From: Desulfovibrio aminophilus
GTDB lineage: Bacteria; Desulfobacterota; Desulfovibrionia; Desulfovibrionales; Desulfovibrionaceae
Direction: 5' to 3'
Assembly (NCBI RefSeq): GCF_023660105.1
Contig: NZ_JAMHGA010000044.1
Span: forward strand, 1-64,000
DNA: 64,000 nucleotides
In this document: piece by piece, positions 7,179 through 15,405 of the stretch
Numbering within the stretch: position 1 is the stretch's first letter
Layout of the letters: the number at the start of each line of letters is the position of its first letter
Program-made: the position numbers and the translations under genes
Notes under the pieces: generated by a model
Seen by the model: the letters and a program-made list of their open reading frames with translations, nothing else
The model's database searches: none
What the model was told of the DNA's origin: nothing

Positions 7179-8822
7179 ATGCCCGCACCCGCCCCCGACG
7201 CCGCCGCGCCGCGCCATCTCTTTCCCGGCCTGCCCCTGGGCTTCGAGGAACCCGACTCCCGCCTGGCCCTGTCCCGCCGGGCCCTGGCCATGGCCGCCGA
7301 GAATCCGGCCCTGGGGCCCCTGGCCCGGGGCATGGCCGCCTGGACCTGGCAGCGCGATCCCCTCAGCCAGGGGACCTGCCGCCTGCTGCTGGAGGCGGGC
7401 CGGAGCAGCCCGGTCTGCGGCGATGCGGCCGAGGCCCTGGTCAAACGCCTGGACGCCCTGCTTTCCCTGCCCTTCCCGGCCGACGACTGGCAGACCCTGA
7501 TGCAGTCCGGCGAGCACGTCCTGGTGCTCCGGCACCTCCTGCCCCGCCTGCGGACGCCGGGCACGGGCGCGGCCTGGCTGGCCCGGACCTGGGACTGGCT
7601 CATGCGCCTGGGCCGCGCCGACCTGCCCCGGGACATGCTGGAGGCCACGGCCTGGGAACCGGCGCTCCTGCCCCTGCGGGACCGACTCCTGGCCGAGTGG
7701 ACCCTTTTCCACGCGGCCCCGGGCGAGGCCCTGGAGCGCATCGAGGCCCTGGGCGAGTGCTTCGGCCACTGGCGGCTGCTGGCGGCCTGCGAGGCGCTCA
7801 CGCACCTCGGCCGGGAGGCCGAGGCCCGCGAACGGCTGGAGGTCCTCTGGCGGCGGCTGCCCTGGCACCCGCACCTGACCCTCAAACTGCACGCCCTGCG
7901 CCATGCCCCGGCCCCGGCCCGGGACGCCTCGGACGCCGTGGTCCTGCTCTACTCCTGGAACAAACGCGACCTGCTGCGGGCCACCCTGGAGGGGGTCGCC
8001 GGGCCGGACCTGCTCGGGGCCCGCGTGGCGGTCCTGGACAACGGCTCCACGGACGGCGCCGGCGACATGCTCCGCCAGATCGGCGAACGCTTCCCCGAGG
8101 GGAGTCTCGAAATCGTCTCCCTGCCGGTGAACGTGGGCGCCCCGGCCGCGCGCAACTGGCTGCTCTCCCTGCCCCAGGTCCGCGCCGCGCAACATGCCGT
8201 GTTCCTGGACGACGACGTGGTCCTGCCGACGGGCTGGCTGGCCCGCCTGCTGGGCACGGCCCGCGCCCACCCCGAGGCCGGGGTGGTGGGCTGCCGCATC
8301 GTCTCGGCCTCCGCGCCGGTCTGCCTGCAGTCGGCGGACTACAACCTCCTGCCCGGCCGCCACGGCGTGGAGTCCTTCCCGGGCTTTCCCGAAAACATCC
8401 ACCTCTTCGACAACACGGCCTCGGGCCTCGACCTGGGGCTCTTCTCCTACGTCCGCCGGACCCTGTCCGTGTCGGGCTGCTGCCACGCGCTGCGCGTGGA
8501 CACCCTGGACTCGGTGGGCGGCTTCGACCTGCGCCTGAGCCCCACCCAGTTCGACGACCTGGAGCGCGACATCCGGGCCAACCTGGCCGGGACGCCGGTG
8601 CTCTACGACGGCGGGCTGGCCGTGCGCCACGTGCAGCACTCCAGCCTCGCCCGGGCCAAGAGCGCGGCGGCCGTGGGCCAGGTGCTCGGCAACAAGGTCA
8701 AGCTGGAGTGCCTCTACGAGCAGGATCAGGTGAAGCATCTGGCCGAGGCCGGGCTGGACCGGCTTTGGGACGACCTCGCGGCCAAGGAACGGGAACTGCG
8801 CGCGGAGACGGCTAGCGCGTGA
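7179..8822 (+). CDS. Glycosyltransferase family 2 protein with long helical N-terminus
   Basis: A 547-residue protein. Residues 1-245 are Leu/Ala/Arg-rich, probably helical repeats, without recognised motifs. From about 247 there is a GT-A domain: VVLLYSWNKRDLLRATL, VLDNGSTDGAGDM and VFLDDDVVLPTGWLARLL, the last holding the DxD-type metal/nucleotide site. Later SVSGCCHALRVDTLDSVGGFD is typical of GT2 enzymes that glycosylate proteins or surface polymers. The ATG has AGGAGG at ideal distance. It is monocistronic, its 3' end overlapping trmH tail to tail by 11 bases. Acceptor and sugar are unknown. Confidence 0.82.
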   Translation: MPAPAPDAAAPRHLFPGLPLGFEEPDSRLALSRRALAMAAENPALGPLARGMAAWTWQRDPLSQGTCRLLLEAGRSSPVCGDAAEALVKRLDALLSLPFPADDWQTLMQSGEHVLVLRHLLPRLRTPGTGAAWLARTWDWLMRLGRADLPRDMLEATAWEPALLPLRDRLLAEWTLFHAAPGEALERIEALGECFGHWRLLAACEALTHLGREAEARERLEVLWRRLPWHPHLTLKLHALRHAPAPARDASDAVVLLYSWNKRDLLRATLEGVAGPDLLGARVAVLDNGSTDGAGDMLRQIGERFPEGSLEIVSLPVNVGAPAARNWLLSLPQVRAAQHAVFLDDDVVLPTGWLARLLGTARAHPEAGVVGCRIVSASAPVCLQSADYNLLPGRHGVESFPGFPENIHLFDNTASGLDLGLFSYVRRTLSVSGCCHALRVDTLDSVGGFDLRLSPTQFDDLERDIRANLAGTPVLYDGGLAVRHVQHSSLARAKSAAAVGQVLGNKVKLECLYEQDQVKHLAEAGLDRLWDDLAAKERELRAETASA

Positions 8823-9402
8823 GCCAGTCGGCGGCCAGGCGCTCCATCTCCTCCGGGGCCAGGGACGGCTCGTCCAGCAGGCCGCGCTCGCGGCGCTGGC
8901 GCATGGCCTCATAGAGGATCAGGGCCGCGGCCACGGAGACGTTGAAGCTCTGGACCATGCCCCGCATGGGGATGAACAGCTCGTCCGGGACCAGGGCGCA
9001 CAGCTCCGGGGAGACGCCCCGGTGCTCGTTGCCCAGGATCACGGCCGTGGGCCCGGAGAGGTCGAAGTCCCAGAGCGGCCGGGCCGTGTCCGAGAAGCCC
9101 GTGCGCAGGATGCGGAAGCCCTGGCCGTGGAGCTGGTCCACCAGCGAGGCGGCGTCCTGGTGGCGCACGCGATCGATCCACTTCTTGGCCGAGGCCGAGG
9201 ACTTCTTGCCCAGGTCGGGCCAGGGCTCGGTGGTGTAGTGCAGATGCACGCGCAGGACCCCGAAGGCGTCGCAGCTGCGGAGAATGGCCGAGACGTTGTG
9301 CGGGTCCCAGATGTTGTCCATCACCAGGGTGAGATCCTTGCGGCGATGGGCCAGGACGTTGCGGATGCGTTCTTCCCGTTCCGGTGTGCGCTCTCTGGAC
9401 AT
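8812..9402 (-). CDS. TrmH-family tRNA/rRNA 2'-O-methyltransferase
   Basis: A SPOUT methyltransferase of about 196 residues, most like TrmH, which methylates ribose of G18 in tRNA using SAM. Motifs seen are VMDNIWDPHNVSAILRSCDA near the N-terminus (motif 1), AVILGNEHRGVSPE (motif 2) and IPMRGMVQSFNVSVAAAL (motif 3, SAM-binding knot). The ATG at 9402 (MSRERT) has GGAAG at good distance and is preferred over the start at 9438. The tail RLAADWLTR resembles that of E. coli TrmH. Exact target nucleotide is inferred. Confidence 0.86.
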   Translation of the reverse strand: MSRERTPEREERIRNVLAHRRKDLTLVMDNIWDPHNVSAILRSCDAFGVLRVHLHYTTEPWPDLGKKSSASAKKWIDRVRHQDAASLVDQLHGQGFRILRTGFSDTARPLWDFDLSGPTAVILGNEHRGVSPELCALVPDELFIPMRGMVQSFNVSVAAALILYEAMRQRRERGLLDEPSLAPEEMERLAADWLTR

Positions 9403-9538
9403 GGGGGGCTTCCTACCCCATGCCCCGGCGGGGCGCAAGGACGGGCGTTATATTTTCCGCGATACCATTGACAAGAAAAACGATTGGCCCGAGACCATAA
9501 GGTATGGAACACCCGGGCCAGCGGAGGATGGACACGCC

Positions 9539-9934
9539 ATGAGAGCCCTCATCGCCGAAGACGAATTCCTGAGCCGCAAGATCCTGCTCTCCTACCTGAC
9601 GACCCTCTTCGACGTGGACATCGTGGTCAACGGCAAGGAGGCCGTGGACGCCTTCAGGATGGCCCGCGAGGAGGGCCGCCCCTACGACCTCATTCTCATG
9701 GACATCATGATGCCCGAGGTGGACGGCATGCAGGCCCTGGAGATCATCCGGGGCGAGGAACGGGAGGGCAAGACCCGGCGTCCGGTGCGGGTCATCATGA
9801 CCACGGCCCTGGACGATCCCAAGGTGGTCATCCGCTCCTTTCACGAGGGCGAAGCCTCGGGCTACATCGTCAAGCCGGTGATCAAGGAAAAGCTGTACGC
9901 CGAACTGGAGAAGCTGGGTCTGTTGGGAAGATAG
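9539..9934 (+). CDS. Single-domain response regulator (CheY-like)
   Basis: A 131-residue receiver domain with no output domain. Acidic pocket E7/D8, phosphorylation site D55 (LILMDIMMPE), switch residue T88 or T89 and K112 (IVKPVIK) are all present. The ATG at 9539 is the only sensible start; GGAGG lies 11 bases upstream. It begins a three-gene unit with the Hpt-STAS protein (16 bases on) and the CheA-like kinase, which should act as its phosphodonor route. TTGACA at 9468-9473 may be part of its promoter, but no matching -10 box was found. Confidence 0.92.
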   Translation: MRALIAEDEFLSRKILLSYLTTLFDVDIVVNGKEAVDAFRMAREEGRPYDLILMDIMMPEVDGMQALEIIRGEEREGKTRRPVRVIMTTALDDPKVVIRSFHEGEASGYIVKPVIKEKLYAELEKLGLLGR

Positions 9935-9950
9935 CGCGCCGGGGGACGGC

Positions 9951-10700
9951 ATGGGCGAAGACGACGCCTTGGTCGAGGAGTTCTTCTCCGAGGTCAACGA
10001 CAAGTATTCCCCCCAGGTCATGGAAGGCCTGGGGCTGCTCGAGGCCGGCGACATCCAGGGCGGCATCGAGATTCTCGCCCGCCCGCTGCACACCATCAAG
10101 GGCGTCACCGGCTTCATGACCGGCTTCGAGGCCGCCTCCCGCTTCACCCACAAGGTCGAGGACTACCTCAAGAAGGTCCAGTCCGGCGAGGTCGAGCCCA
10201 CGGAGCAGAACGTGACCCTGCTCTCCCTGGGCGTGAACATGATCTTCACGGTCATCGAGCAGATCCGCGAACAGGGAGCCCCGGACGAGAGCGAGACCAC
10301 GGAGATGCTCGAACTCCTGCGCCAGGCCTCCGGCCCGGGCGGCGCGGCCGCCGCCGAGGCCAAGGCCCGGGTGGAGATCGAGCAGCGCGACGGGGTTCTC
10401 ATCCTGCGCGTCCTGGCCCGGCGCATCCACCTGGGCCCGGAGCGCGAGACCCTGACCCGCGCCGTGGCCGCCGTGCCCGAGGGCGGCAAGGCCCTCCTGG
10501 ACTTCTCCGGCGTGCTCACCGTGGGCTCGGCGGCCTGGGAGGCGCTGGCCGCCCTGGCCGAAAAACGCGAGATCGCCGTCGCCGGTCTGAGCTTCGACTG
10601 CCGCAGCGTGTTCTATTCCTGGGGCCTGGACCGGGCCTTGCGCGCCTTCGCCTCGGCGGAGGACTACTTCCAGGCGGCCTCCGCGCCGCCCGGGCAGTGA
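9951..10700 (+). CDS. Histidine phosphotransfer (Hpt) and STAS two-domain protein
   Basis: A 249-residue protein. Residues 1-110 form a full Hpt helix bundle with ARPLHTIKGVTGFMTG; H47 is the expected phosphorylated histidine. After an Ala/Gly linker, residues 136-245 form a STAS-like domain (ILRVLARRIHLGPE, ALLDFSGVLTVGSAAW). The Hpt part is the P1 domain usually found at the start of CheA, and the CheA-like gene 7 bases downstream lacks this histidine. The two thus probably form one split kinase. The STAS domain could localise it or sense a ligand. I know no assigned name for this arrangement. Confidence 0.8.
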   Translation: MGEDDALVEEFFSEVNDKYSPQVMEGLGLLEAGDIQGGIEILARPLHTIKGVTGFMTGFEAASRFTHKVEDYLKKVQSGEVEPTEQNVTLLSLGVNMIFTVIEQIREQGAPDESETTEMLELLRQASGPGGAAAAEAKARVEIEQRDGVLILRVLARRIHLGPERETLTRAVAAVPEGGKALLDFSGVLTVGSAAWEALAALAEKREIAVAGLSFDCRSVFYSWGLDRALRAFASAEDYFQAASAPPGQ

Positions 10701-10707
10701 GGCGGCC

Positions 10708-12369
10708 ATGCTCGACAGCATCCAGCAGTGCATCGAAACCCTGGAGCAGGGCGTCCTGGACCTGGAATCCGGCTCGGGCCGGACCGCCGAGGTCATGGAG
10801 AAGCTCGGGCTCTCGCACGTGAAGCTGCCCTCGGCCCAGGTCATCACCCTCCTGGACATGCTGGCCGACGGCATCACGCCCATGAACCAGGACATCGTCT
10901 CGGCCTTCCTGGGGGTCTGCGAGGCGCACAAGAAGCTGCTCTACGCCCTGGCCGGATTCCTGGAGCAGGGCGCGGGCGTGCTGCGCTCCGGCAAGGAGCT
11001 GGCCCCGGCCCAGGTGGACGCGCCCATCCCCGCCGCGCCCCCGGCCCAGGAGGAGGCCGCCCCGGCCGGACAGCCCGAGGAGCACCACGACGAGCACGCC
11101 CAGGACAAGGTCCACGAGGCCCAGGCACACGCCCGCCAGGCCATAGCCTCGGTGCGGGTGGGCACGGACCGGCTGGACAAGCTCATCGAGCTGGTGGGCA
11201 AGCTCATGGTCACCTACGCGGTCATCTCCCAGGCCGGGAACGGCGACATGGCCAAGACCCTGGCCGGACTGCGCGACATGGACTCGGTCATCGGCCGGCT
11301 CCAGACCGAGGTGGAGGCCATCCGGCTCGTGCCTCTCAAGCAGATCGTCGCGCCCATGCAGCGGCTGGTGAAGAGCCTGAGCCAGAAGATCGGCAAGAAG
11401 GTCCGCTTCGAGATCGAGGGCGAGGACCTGGCCCTGGACAAGTCCATCGTGGAGTCGCTCAACGAACCCCTGGTGCACCTGCTGCGCAACGCCCTGGACC
11501 ACGGCCTGGAGCCCGCCGAGGAACGCGCGGCCGCGGGCAAGAACGAAACCGGCACGGTGCGGCTCTCGGCCCTGCGCAAGGGCGAGACCGCCTACCTGCT
11601 CGTCTCCGACGACGGCCGCGGCATGGACCCCGAGCGCATCCGCCGGAAGGCCGTGGAAAAGGGACTCATGAAGGAGTCCGAGCAGCTCCCCGAGGCCGAC
11701 ATCCTCCAGTTCATCCTCAAGTCCGGCTTCAGCACCGCCGAGCAGATCACCGACGTCTCGGGTCGGGGCGTGGGCATGGACGCGGTGGTCAACGCCATCC
11801 GCGTGGGCCTCGGCGGGGACATCCTCATCGAGAGCGACCTCGGCAAGGGCGCCACCTTCACCATCAGCATCCCGCTCTCGCGCTCGGCCAACGAGGGCAT
11901 CGTGGACGCCCTGGTCTGCCGCCTGGGCCAGGAGGTCTTCCTCATTCCCAGCCGGGACGTGGTGGAGATCTACGCCCCGGCCGAGCGCGACGTGGTGGCC
12001 CTGCCCGGCGACCGCGAGACCGTGGACGTACGCGGCGAGGTCCACGCCCTGCTGCGCCTGGACCGCTTCCTGGACACCCCCTCGGACGGGCGGCCCATCG
12101 ACCGCAGCCAGGCCGTGGTGGTCCGCGTGGGCGACGCCCGGGCGGCCATCCTGGTGGACGAGGTCCTGCGCCAGCAACAGGTGGTCATCACCGGCTTCAC
12201 CGTGCCCGTGCAGGACATCTTCGCCCTGCCCATCCTGGGCCTCGGCATGATGGGCGAGTCCGACGCCGTGGTGGTCAACGTGGAGGAGCTGCTGCGCCAC
12301 TTCCAAGGCCGGACGCCCCCGCCGCAGGACTCCGGGCCGTCCTTGACAGCGCTTCCCGGCCAGGGATAG
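10708..12369 (+). CDS. CheA-like histidine kinase lacking the phospho-histidine
   Basis: A 553-residue kinase. Residues 1-97 resemble the latter helices of a P1 domain but contain no HTxKG site. Then come a Pro/Ala/Glu/His linker (98-135), a dimerisation helix pair (GTDRLDKLIELVGKLMV), an HATPase domain with LLRNALDHGLEP (N box), DDGRGMD and GRGVGMD (G boxes), and a C-terminal CheW-like domain ending near residue 540. The kinase must phosphorylate a histidine in trans, most simply H47 of the preceding Hpt-STAS protein. No CheW, MCP, CheR or CheB gene is nearby, so this is probably not a flagellar chemotaxis set. Confidence 0.85.
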   Translation: MLDSIQQCIETLEQGVLDLESGSGRTAEVMEKLGLSHVKLPSAQVITLLDMLADGITPMNQDIVSAFLGVCEAHKKLLYALAGFLEQGAGVLRSGKELAPAQVDAPIPAAPPAQEEAAPAGQPEEHHDEHAQDKVHEAQAHARQAIASVRVGTDRLDKLIELVGKLMVTYAVISQAGNGDMAKTLAGLRDMDSVIGRLQTEVEAIRLVPLKQIVAPMQRLVKSLSQKIGKKVRFEIEGEDLALDKSIVESLNEPLVHLLRNALDHGLEPAEERAAAGKNETGTVRLSALRKGETAYLLVSDDGRGMDPERIRRKAVEKGLMKESEQLPEADILQFILKSGFSTAEQITDVSGRGVGMDAVVNAIRVGLGGDILIESDLGKGATFTISIPLSRSANEGIVDALVCRLGQEVFLIPSRDVVEIYAPAERDVVALPGDRETVDVRGEVHALLRLDRFLDTPSDGRPIDRSQAVVVRVGDARAAILVDEVLRQQQVVITGFTVPVQDIFALPILGLGMMGESDAVVVNVEELLRHFQGRTPPPQDSGPSLTALPGQG

Positions 12370-12372
12370 ACG
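12343..12372 (+). promoter_or_regulatory. Promoter candidate for the cobalamin operon
   Basis: TTGACA (12343-12348), 18-bp spacer, TAGACG (12367-12372), inside the last codons of the CheA-like gene. It would start transcription near the 5' edge of the riboswitch. The -35 box is perfect, the -10 box poor. Confidence 0.4.
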
Positions 12373-12560
12373 GAAGGCTCCTTCAGGCGCCCGCGAGGGC
12401 TTCATAGGGAATCCCGTGCGAATCGGGAGCGGTCCCGCCGCCGTAAGCTTCATGCAAAGCCCGTCCCCGCGACGGCCACTGGGGAAACCTGGGAAGGCCG
12501 GGACAGGTGAAGCGAGCCGGAAGACCTGCCTGGAGGTGTCGAGGCCGGTTCGGCGTCCAC
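12372..12560 (+). ncRNA. Cobalamin (B12) riboswitch
   Basis: The leader contains the B12-box landmarks in order: AGGGAATCCCGTGCGAATC, CGGTCCCGCCGCCGTAA, CCACTGGGGAAACCTGGGAA and AGCCGGAAGACCTGCC. This is a class I cobalamin aptamer. Adenosyl- or related cobalamin binding should promote the terminator at 12603-12640 and switch off the genes downstream. The stem GGTTCGG...CCGAACC (12547-12580) links aptamer and terminator and may belong to the expression platform. Boundaries are approximate. Confidence 0.93.
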
Positions 12561-12602
12561 GGGGCTTTGGCGACCGAACCTCTTGGAAGGGGTAAAAACG
12601 GG

Positions 12603-12640
12603 AATCCCTTTCTCCATGCTGGAGAAAGGGATTTTTGTTT
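12603..12640 (+). terminator. Riboswitch-controlled Rho-independent terminator
   Basis: AATCCCTTTCTCC, loop ATGCT, GGAGAAAGGGATT, then TTTTGTTT: a 13-bp stem and uridine run between the aptamer and the first gene. Its position makes it the regulated terminator of the cobalamin operon. Confidence 0.9.
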
Positions 12641-12680
12641 CTCCTTCCCAACCGAGCCCCTCCACCTTCGGAGGTTTTCC

Positions 12681-13574
12681 ATGCGGCACCTGAAACCGCT
12701 GCTCTCCCTGCTCGCGCTTCTCCTGCTTCTCTCGGCCCAGGCCGTTCCGGCCCTGGCCCACGGCGACTCCCGCCCCGACAAGGAGGCCATCCTCCTGGTG
12801 GCCTTCGGCAGCAGCATGCCCGAGGGCCAGAAGGCGCTCAAGGCCTTCGACGCCCAGGCGCGCGCGGCCTTCCCCGGCGTGGAGGTGCGCTGGGCCTGGA
12901 CCTCGCGGATCATCCGCGACAAGCTGACCAAGGCCAAGACCGCCCATCCGGGCTCCCCGGCCCTGGCCCTGGCCCAGCTGGCCGAGGACGGCTACACCCG
13001 GGTGGCCGTGCAGTCCCTGCACAGCATCCCCGGCGAGGAGTTCACCGAGTTGGAGGAGACGGTCAAGCGCTTCGACGGCATGCCCAAGGGCCTGCGCGCC
13101 ATCAGCCTGGGCCGCCCGCTGCTCTCCGCTCCCGAGGATCTGAAGCTGGCCGCCAAGGCCCTGCTCGAGTCCCAGTCCGGCCGCAAGGAAGGCGAGGCCG
13201 TGCTGTTCATGGGCCACGGCACCGAGCACCCGGCCAACGCCATGTACCCGGCCATGCAGTACCAGCTCTGGACGCTCGACCCCACCGCCTTCGTGGCCAC
13301 GGTGGAGGGCGTGCCCGCCCTGGACGACGTGCTGCCCCTGCTCAAGCGCGACAACGTCCGCTCCGTGCGCCTCGTGCCGCTCATGGCCGTGGCCGGGGAC
13401 CACGCCCACAACGACATGGCGGGCAAGGAGGAGGACTCCTTCGCCTCCCGGATCAAGGCCCTGGGCATCCAGACCACGCCCGTGCTGCGCGGCCTGGCCG
13501 AGACCCCGGCGGTGTCCGCGCTATGGCTGGAGCACCTGCGCGACGCCGTGAAGGCCCTCAAGGAAATGAAGTGA
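12681..13574 (+). CDS. cbiK: Sirohydrochlorin cobaltochelatase CbiK, secreted form
   Basis: CbiK inserts Co2+ into sirohydrochlorin in the anaerobic cobalamin pathway. This 297-residue protein begins with a clear signal peptide (MRHLKPLLSLLALLLLLSAQ, cleavage near ALA-HG), so it should be periplasmic. Chelatase motifs ILLVAFGSSMPEGQ, SLHSIPGEEF, LFMGHGTEHPANAMY and AGDHAHNDMAG supply the metal-binding histidines. Desulfovibrio species are known to have periplasmic CbiK-P and cytoplasmic CbiK-C proteins; here both lie in one operon. GGAGG precedes the ATG. The periplasmic form may handle metal or porphyrin rather than sirohydrochlorin. The stop overlaps the permease GTG. Confidence 0.93.
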   Translation: MRHLKPLLSLLALLLLLSAQAVPALAHGDSRPDKEAILLVAFGSSMPEGQKALKAFDAQARAAFPGVEVRWAWTSRIIRDKLTKAKTAHPGSPALALAQLAEDGYTRVAVQSLHSIPGEEFTELEETVKRFDGMPKGLRAISLGRPLLSAPEDLKLAAKALLESQSGRKEGEAVLFMGHGTEHPANAMYPAMQYQLWTLDPTAFVATVEGVPALDDVLPLLKRDNVRSVRLVPLMAVAGDHAHNDMAGKEEDSFASRIKALGIQTTPVLRGLAETPAVSALWLEHLRDAVKALKEMK

Positions 13575-14596
13575 CCAACGCCTCCCGGGCCGCGCTGGCC
13601 CTGGCCGTGGCGGGCCCGCTCTCCATCGTGCTGGCCTGCCTCCCCGGCCCCGCGCCGATTCCGGCCCGGGAGGCGTTGACCATCCTGGCCTCGGGCCTGG
13701 GTCTGGCCTCCCCCCCGTCGGACCCGGCCCTGGCCACGGTGGTCCTCGGCATCCGCGCCTCGCGCGCGGTCCTGGCCTACGCCGTGGGCGCGGGTCTGGC
13801 CTTGGCCGGAACCGCCTTCCAGGGCATCCTGCGCAACCCCCTGGCCGACCCCTTCACCCTGGGGGTCTCCACGGGCGCGGCCTTCGGGGCTTCCCTGGCC
13901 CTGGCCCTGGGGTTCTCGGCCCCGGCCGTGCTGCCTCTGGCCGACCCCCTGCCCTTCTTCGGCCTGCTCGGGGCCATGGCCGCCCTGCTGGCGGTCCTGG
14001 CCCTGGCCCGCTCCGGCCGGGAGCTGCGCCGCGAAACCCTGGTCCTGGCGGGCGTGGTCACGGCCACCTTCCTCTCGGCCTGCATCGCCCTGCTCAAGGC
14101 CCTGGACGAGTCCTCGGTCTCGGGCATCGTCTTCTGGATCATGGGCAGCTTCCAAGGCCGGGGCTGGGGCCACGTGCTCGTCTACCTGCCCTATCTGGCG
14201 CTCGGCTCGACGATCATCCTGGCCCAGGCCCGCGAACTGGACCTGCTCTCCCTGGGTTCGGCCCAGGCCCGGCTCCTGGGCCTGAACGCCGACCGCTCCC
14301 GGCTCCTGCTCCTGGTGGCCGCGAGCCTGCTCTCCGGGGCGGCCGTGGCCGTATCCGGGGTCATCGGCTTCGTGGGCCTGGTGGTGCCGCATCTCGTGCG
14401 CCGCATCCAGGGCGCGGAGCACGGCCCCCTGGCGCTCAACGCCGCGCTCCTGGGCGGGCTGCTCCTGCTCTGGTCCGATGTCCTGGCCCGCACCCTCCTG
14501 CCGGGCGGCGTGGAACTGCCCGTGGGCGTGCTCACGGCCCTGCTCGGCGGCCCGTTCTTCTGCCTGCTGCTCAAGCGCCGCGCGGAGGCCGCGTGA
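13571..14596 (+). CDS. BtuC/FecCD-type ABC transporter permease
   Basis: A 341-residue membrane permease of the vitamin B12/iron-siderophore importer family. The FecCD signature GLALAGTAFQGILRNPLADP followed by FTLGVSTGAAFGA is near the N-terminal third, and SGVIGFVGLVVPHLVRR marks the coupling region near the C-terminus; about nine to ten hydrophobic segments can be traced. The GTG at 13571 overlaps the cbiK stop (GTGA). Together with the next two genes it completes an importer. Control by a B12 riboswitch suggests cobalamin or cobinamide as substrate, less likely a metal chelate. Confidence 0.9.
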   Translation: MTNASRAALALAVAGPLSIVLACLPGPAPIPAREALTILASGLGLASPPSDPALATVVLGIRASRAVLAYAVGAGLALAGTAFQGILRNPLADPFTLGVSTGAAFGASLALALGFSAPAVLPLADPLPFFGLLGAMAALLAVLALARSGRELRRETLVLAGVVTATFLSACIALLKALDESSVSGIVFWIMGSFQGRGWGHVLVYLPYLALGSTIILAQARELDLLSLGSAQARLLGLNADRSRLLLLVAASLLSGAAVAVSGVIGFVGLVVPHLVRRIQGAEHGPLALNAALLGGLLLLWSDVLARTLLPGGVELPVGVLTALLGGPFFCLLLKRRAEAA

Positions 14597-15405
14597 TCCG
14601 CCTGGAGAACGTCAGCGTGGGCCACGGCGACCGGGTCGTGCTGCGCGACCTGAACCTGGCGGTGGAGCCCGGGGAGCTGGTGGGCCTGCTGGGCCCCAAC
14701 GGCTCGGGCAAGACCACCCTGCTGCTCACCCTGGCCGGGGCCCTGCCGCCCCTGGCGGGCCGCGTGACCCTGGCCGGACACCCCCTGGAAGCCCTGCGAC
14801 CCCGGGAACGGGCCCGGCTGGCGGCCTCCGTGCCCCAGCACGCCGAGCCCCCGGGGCTCAAGGTCCTCTCCGTGGTGCTCATGGGCCGCTACGCGCGCGT
14901 CTCCTTCCTCGGCGGCTACACCGACGAGGACCGGGCCAAGGCGCTGGACGCCCTGGAGGAAACCGGCGGCGAGGCCCTGGCGGACCGCCGCGCCGACGAG
15001 ATCTCCGGCGGCGAGTGGCGACGGGTGCTCATGGCCCGCGCCCTGGTCCAGGAGGCCGACCTCCTGCTCCTGGACGAGGCCGCCTCCGGCCTGGACCCGG
15101 CCCGGCAGGCCGAGGCCGCCGAGCTGCTCCTGCGCCGCAACGCGGCCGGGCTCACCGCCGTCTCGGCCATCCACGACCTGAACCTGGCCGCCCTGACCTG
15201 CCGCCGCCTGATCTTCCTCAAGAACGGCCGTGTCGCCCTGGACGGCCCGGTGCACGACGTCTTCACCGAAACCCATCTCTCGGAGATATATGAAACGCGC
15301 ATCCTCGTCTCCCGCCACCCGCTCCTGGGCCTGCCTCAGGCGCATCTGGCTCCCGGCGCTGGTCCTCTGCCTCACGGCGCTTCCGGCCCTGGCCGGACCC
15401 GTTGA
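14593..15405 (+). CDS. BtuD/FecE-type ABC transporter ATP-binding protein
   Basis: A 270-residue ATPase with Walker A GPNGSGKTT (near residue 35), Q-loop VPQHAEPPG, signature ISGGEWRRVLMARAL and Walker B LLLLDEAASGLDP followed by the switch His in AIHDLN. The GTG start overlaps the permease stop. The C-terminal 38 residues are encoded in the same 116 bases as the signal peptide region of the next gene; this is a large overlap, and the tail (about residues 233-270) is Pro/Gly-rich and not conserved-looking. It powers the importer of the neighbouring permease and binding protein. Confidence 0.92.
   Translation: MIRLENVSVGHGDRVVLRDLNLAVEPGELVGLLGPNGSGKTTLLLTLAGALPPLAGRVTLAGHPLEALRPRERARLAASVPQHAEPPGLKVLSVVLMGRYARVSFLGGYTDEDRAKALDALEETGGEALADRRADEISGGEWRRVLMARALVQEADLLLLDEAASGLDPARQAEAAELLLRRNAAGLTAVSAIHDLNLAALTCRRLIFLKNGRVALDGPVHDVFTETHLSEIYETRILVSRHPLLGLPQAHLAPGAGPLPHGASGPGRTR

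Noticed and set aside
9468-9500. TTGACA upstream of the receiver gene as a sigma-70 promoter
   Set aside because: No acceptable -10 box lies 16-18 bases downstream; the nearest TA-rich hexamer is 24 bases away.
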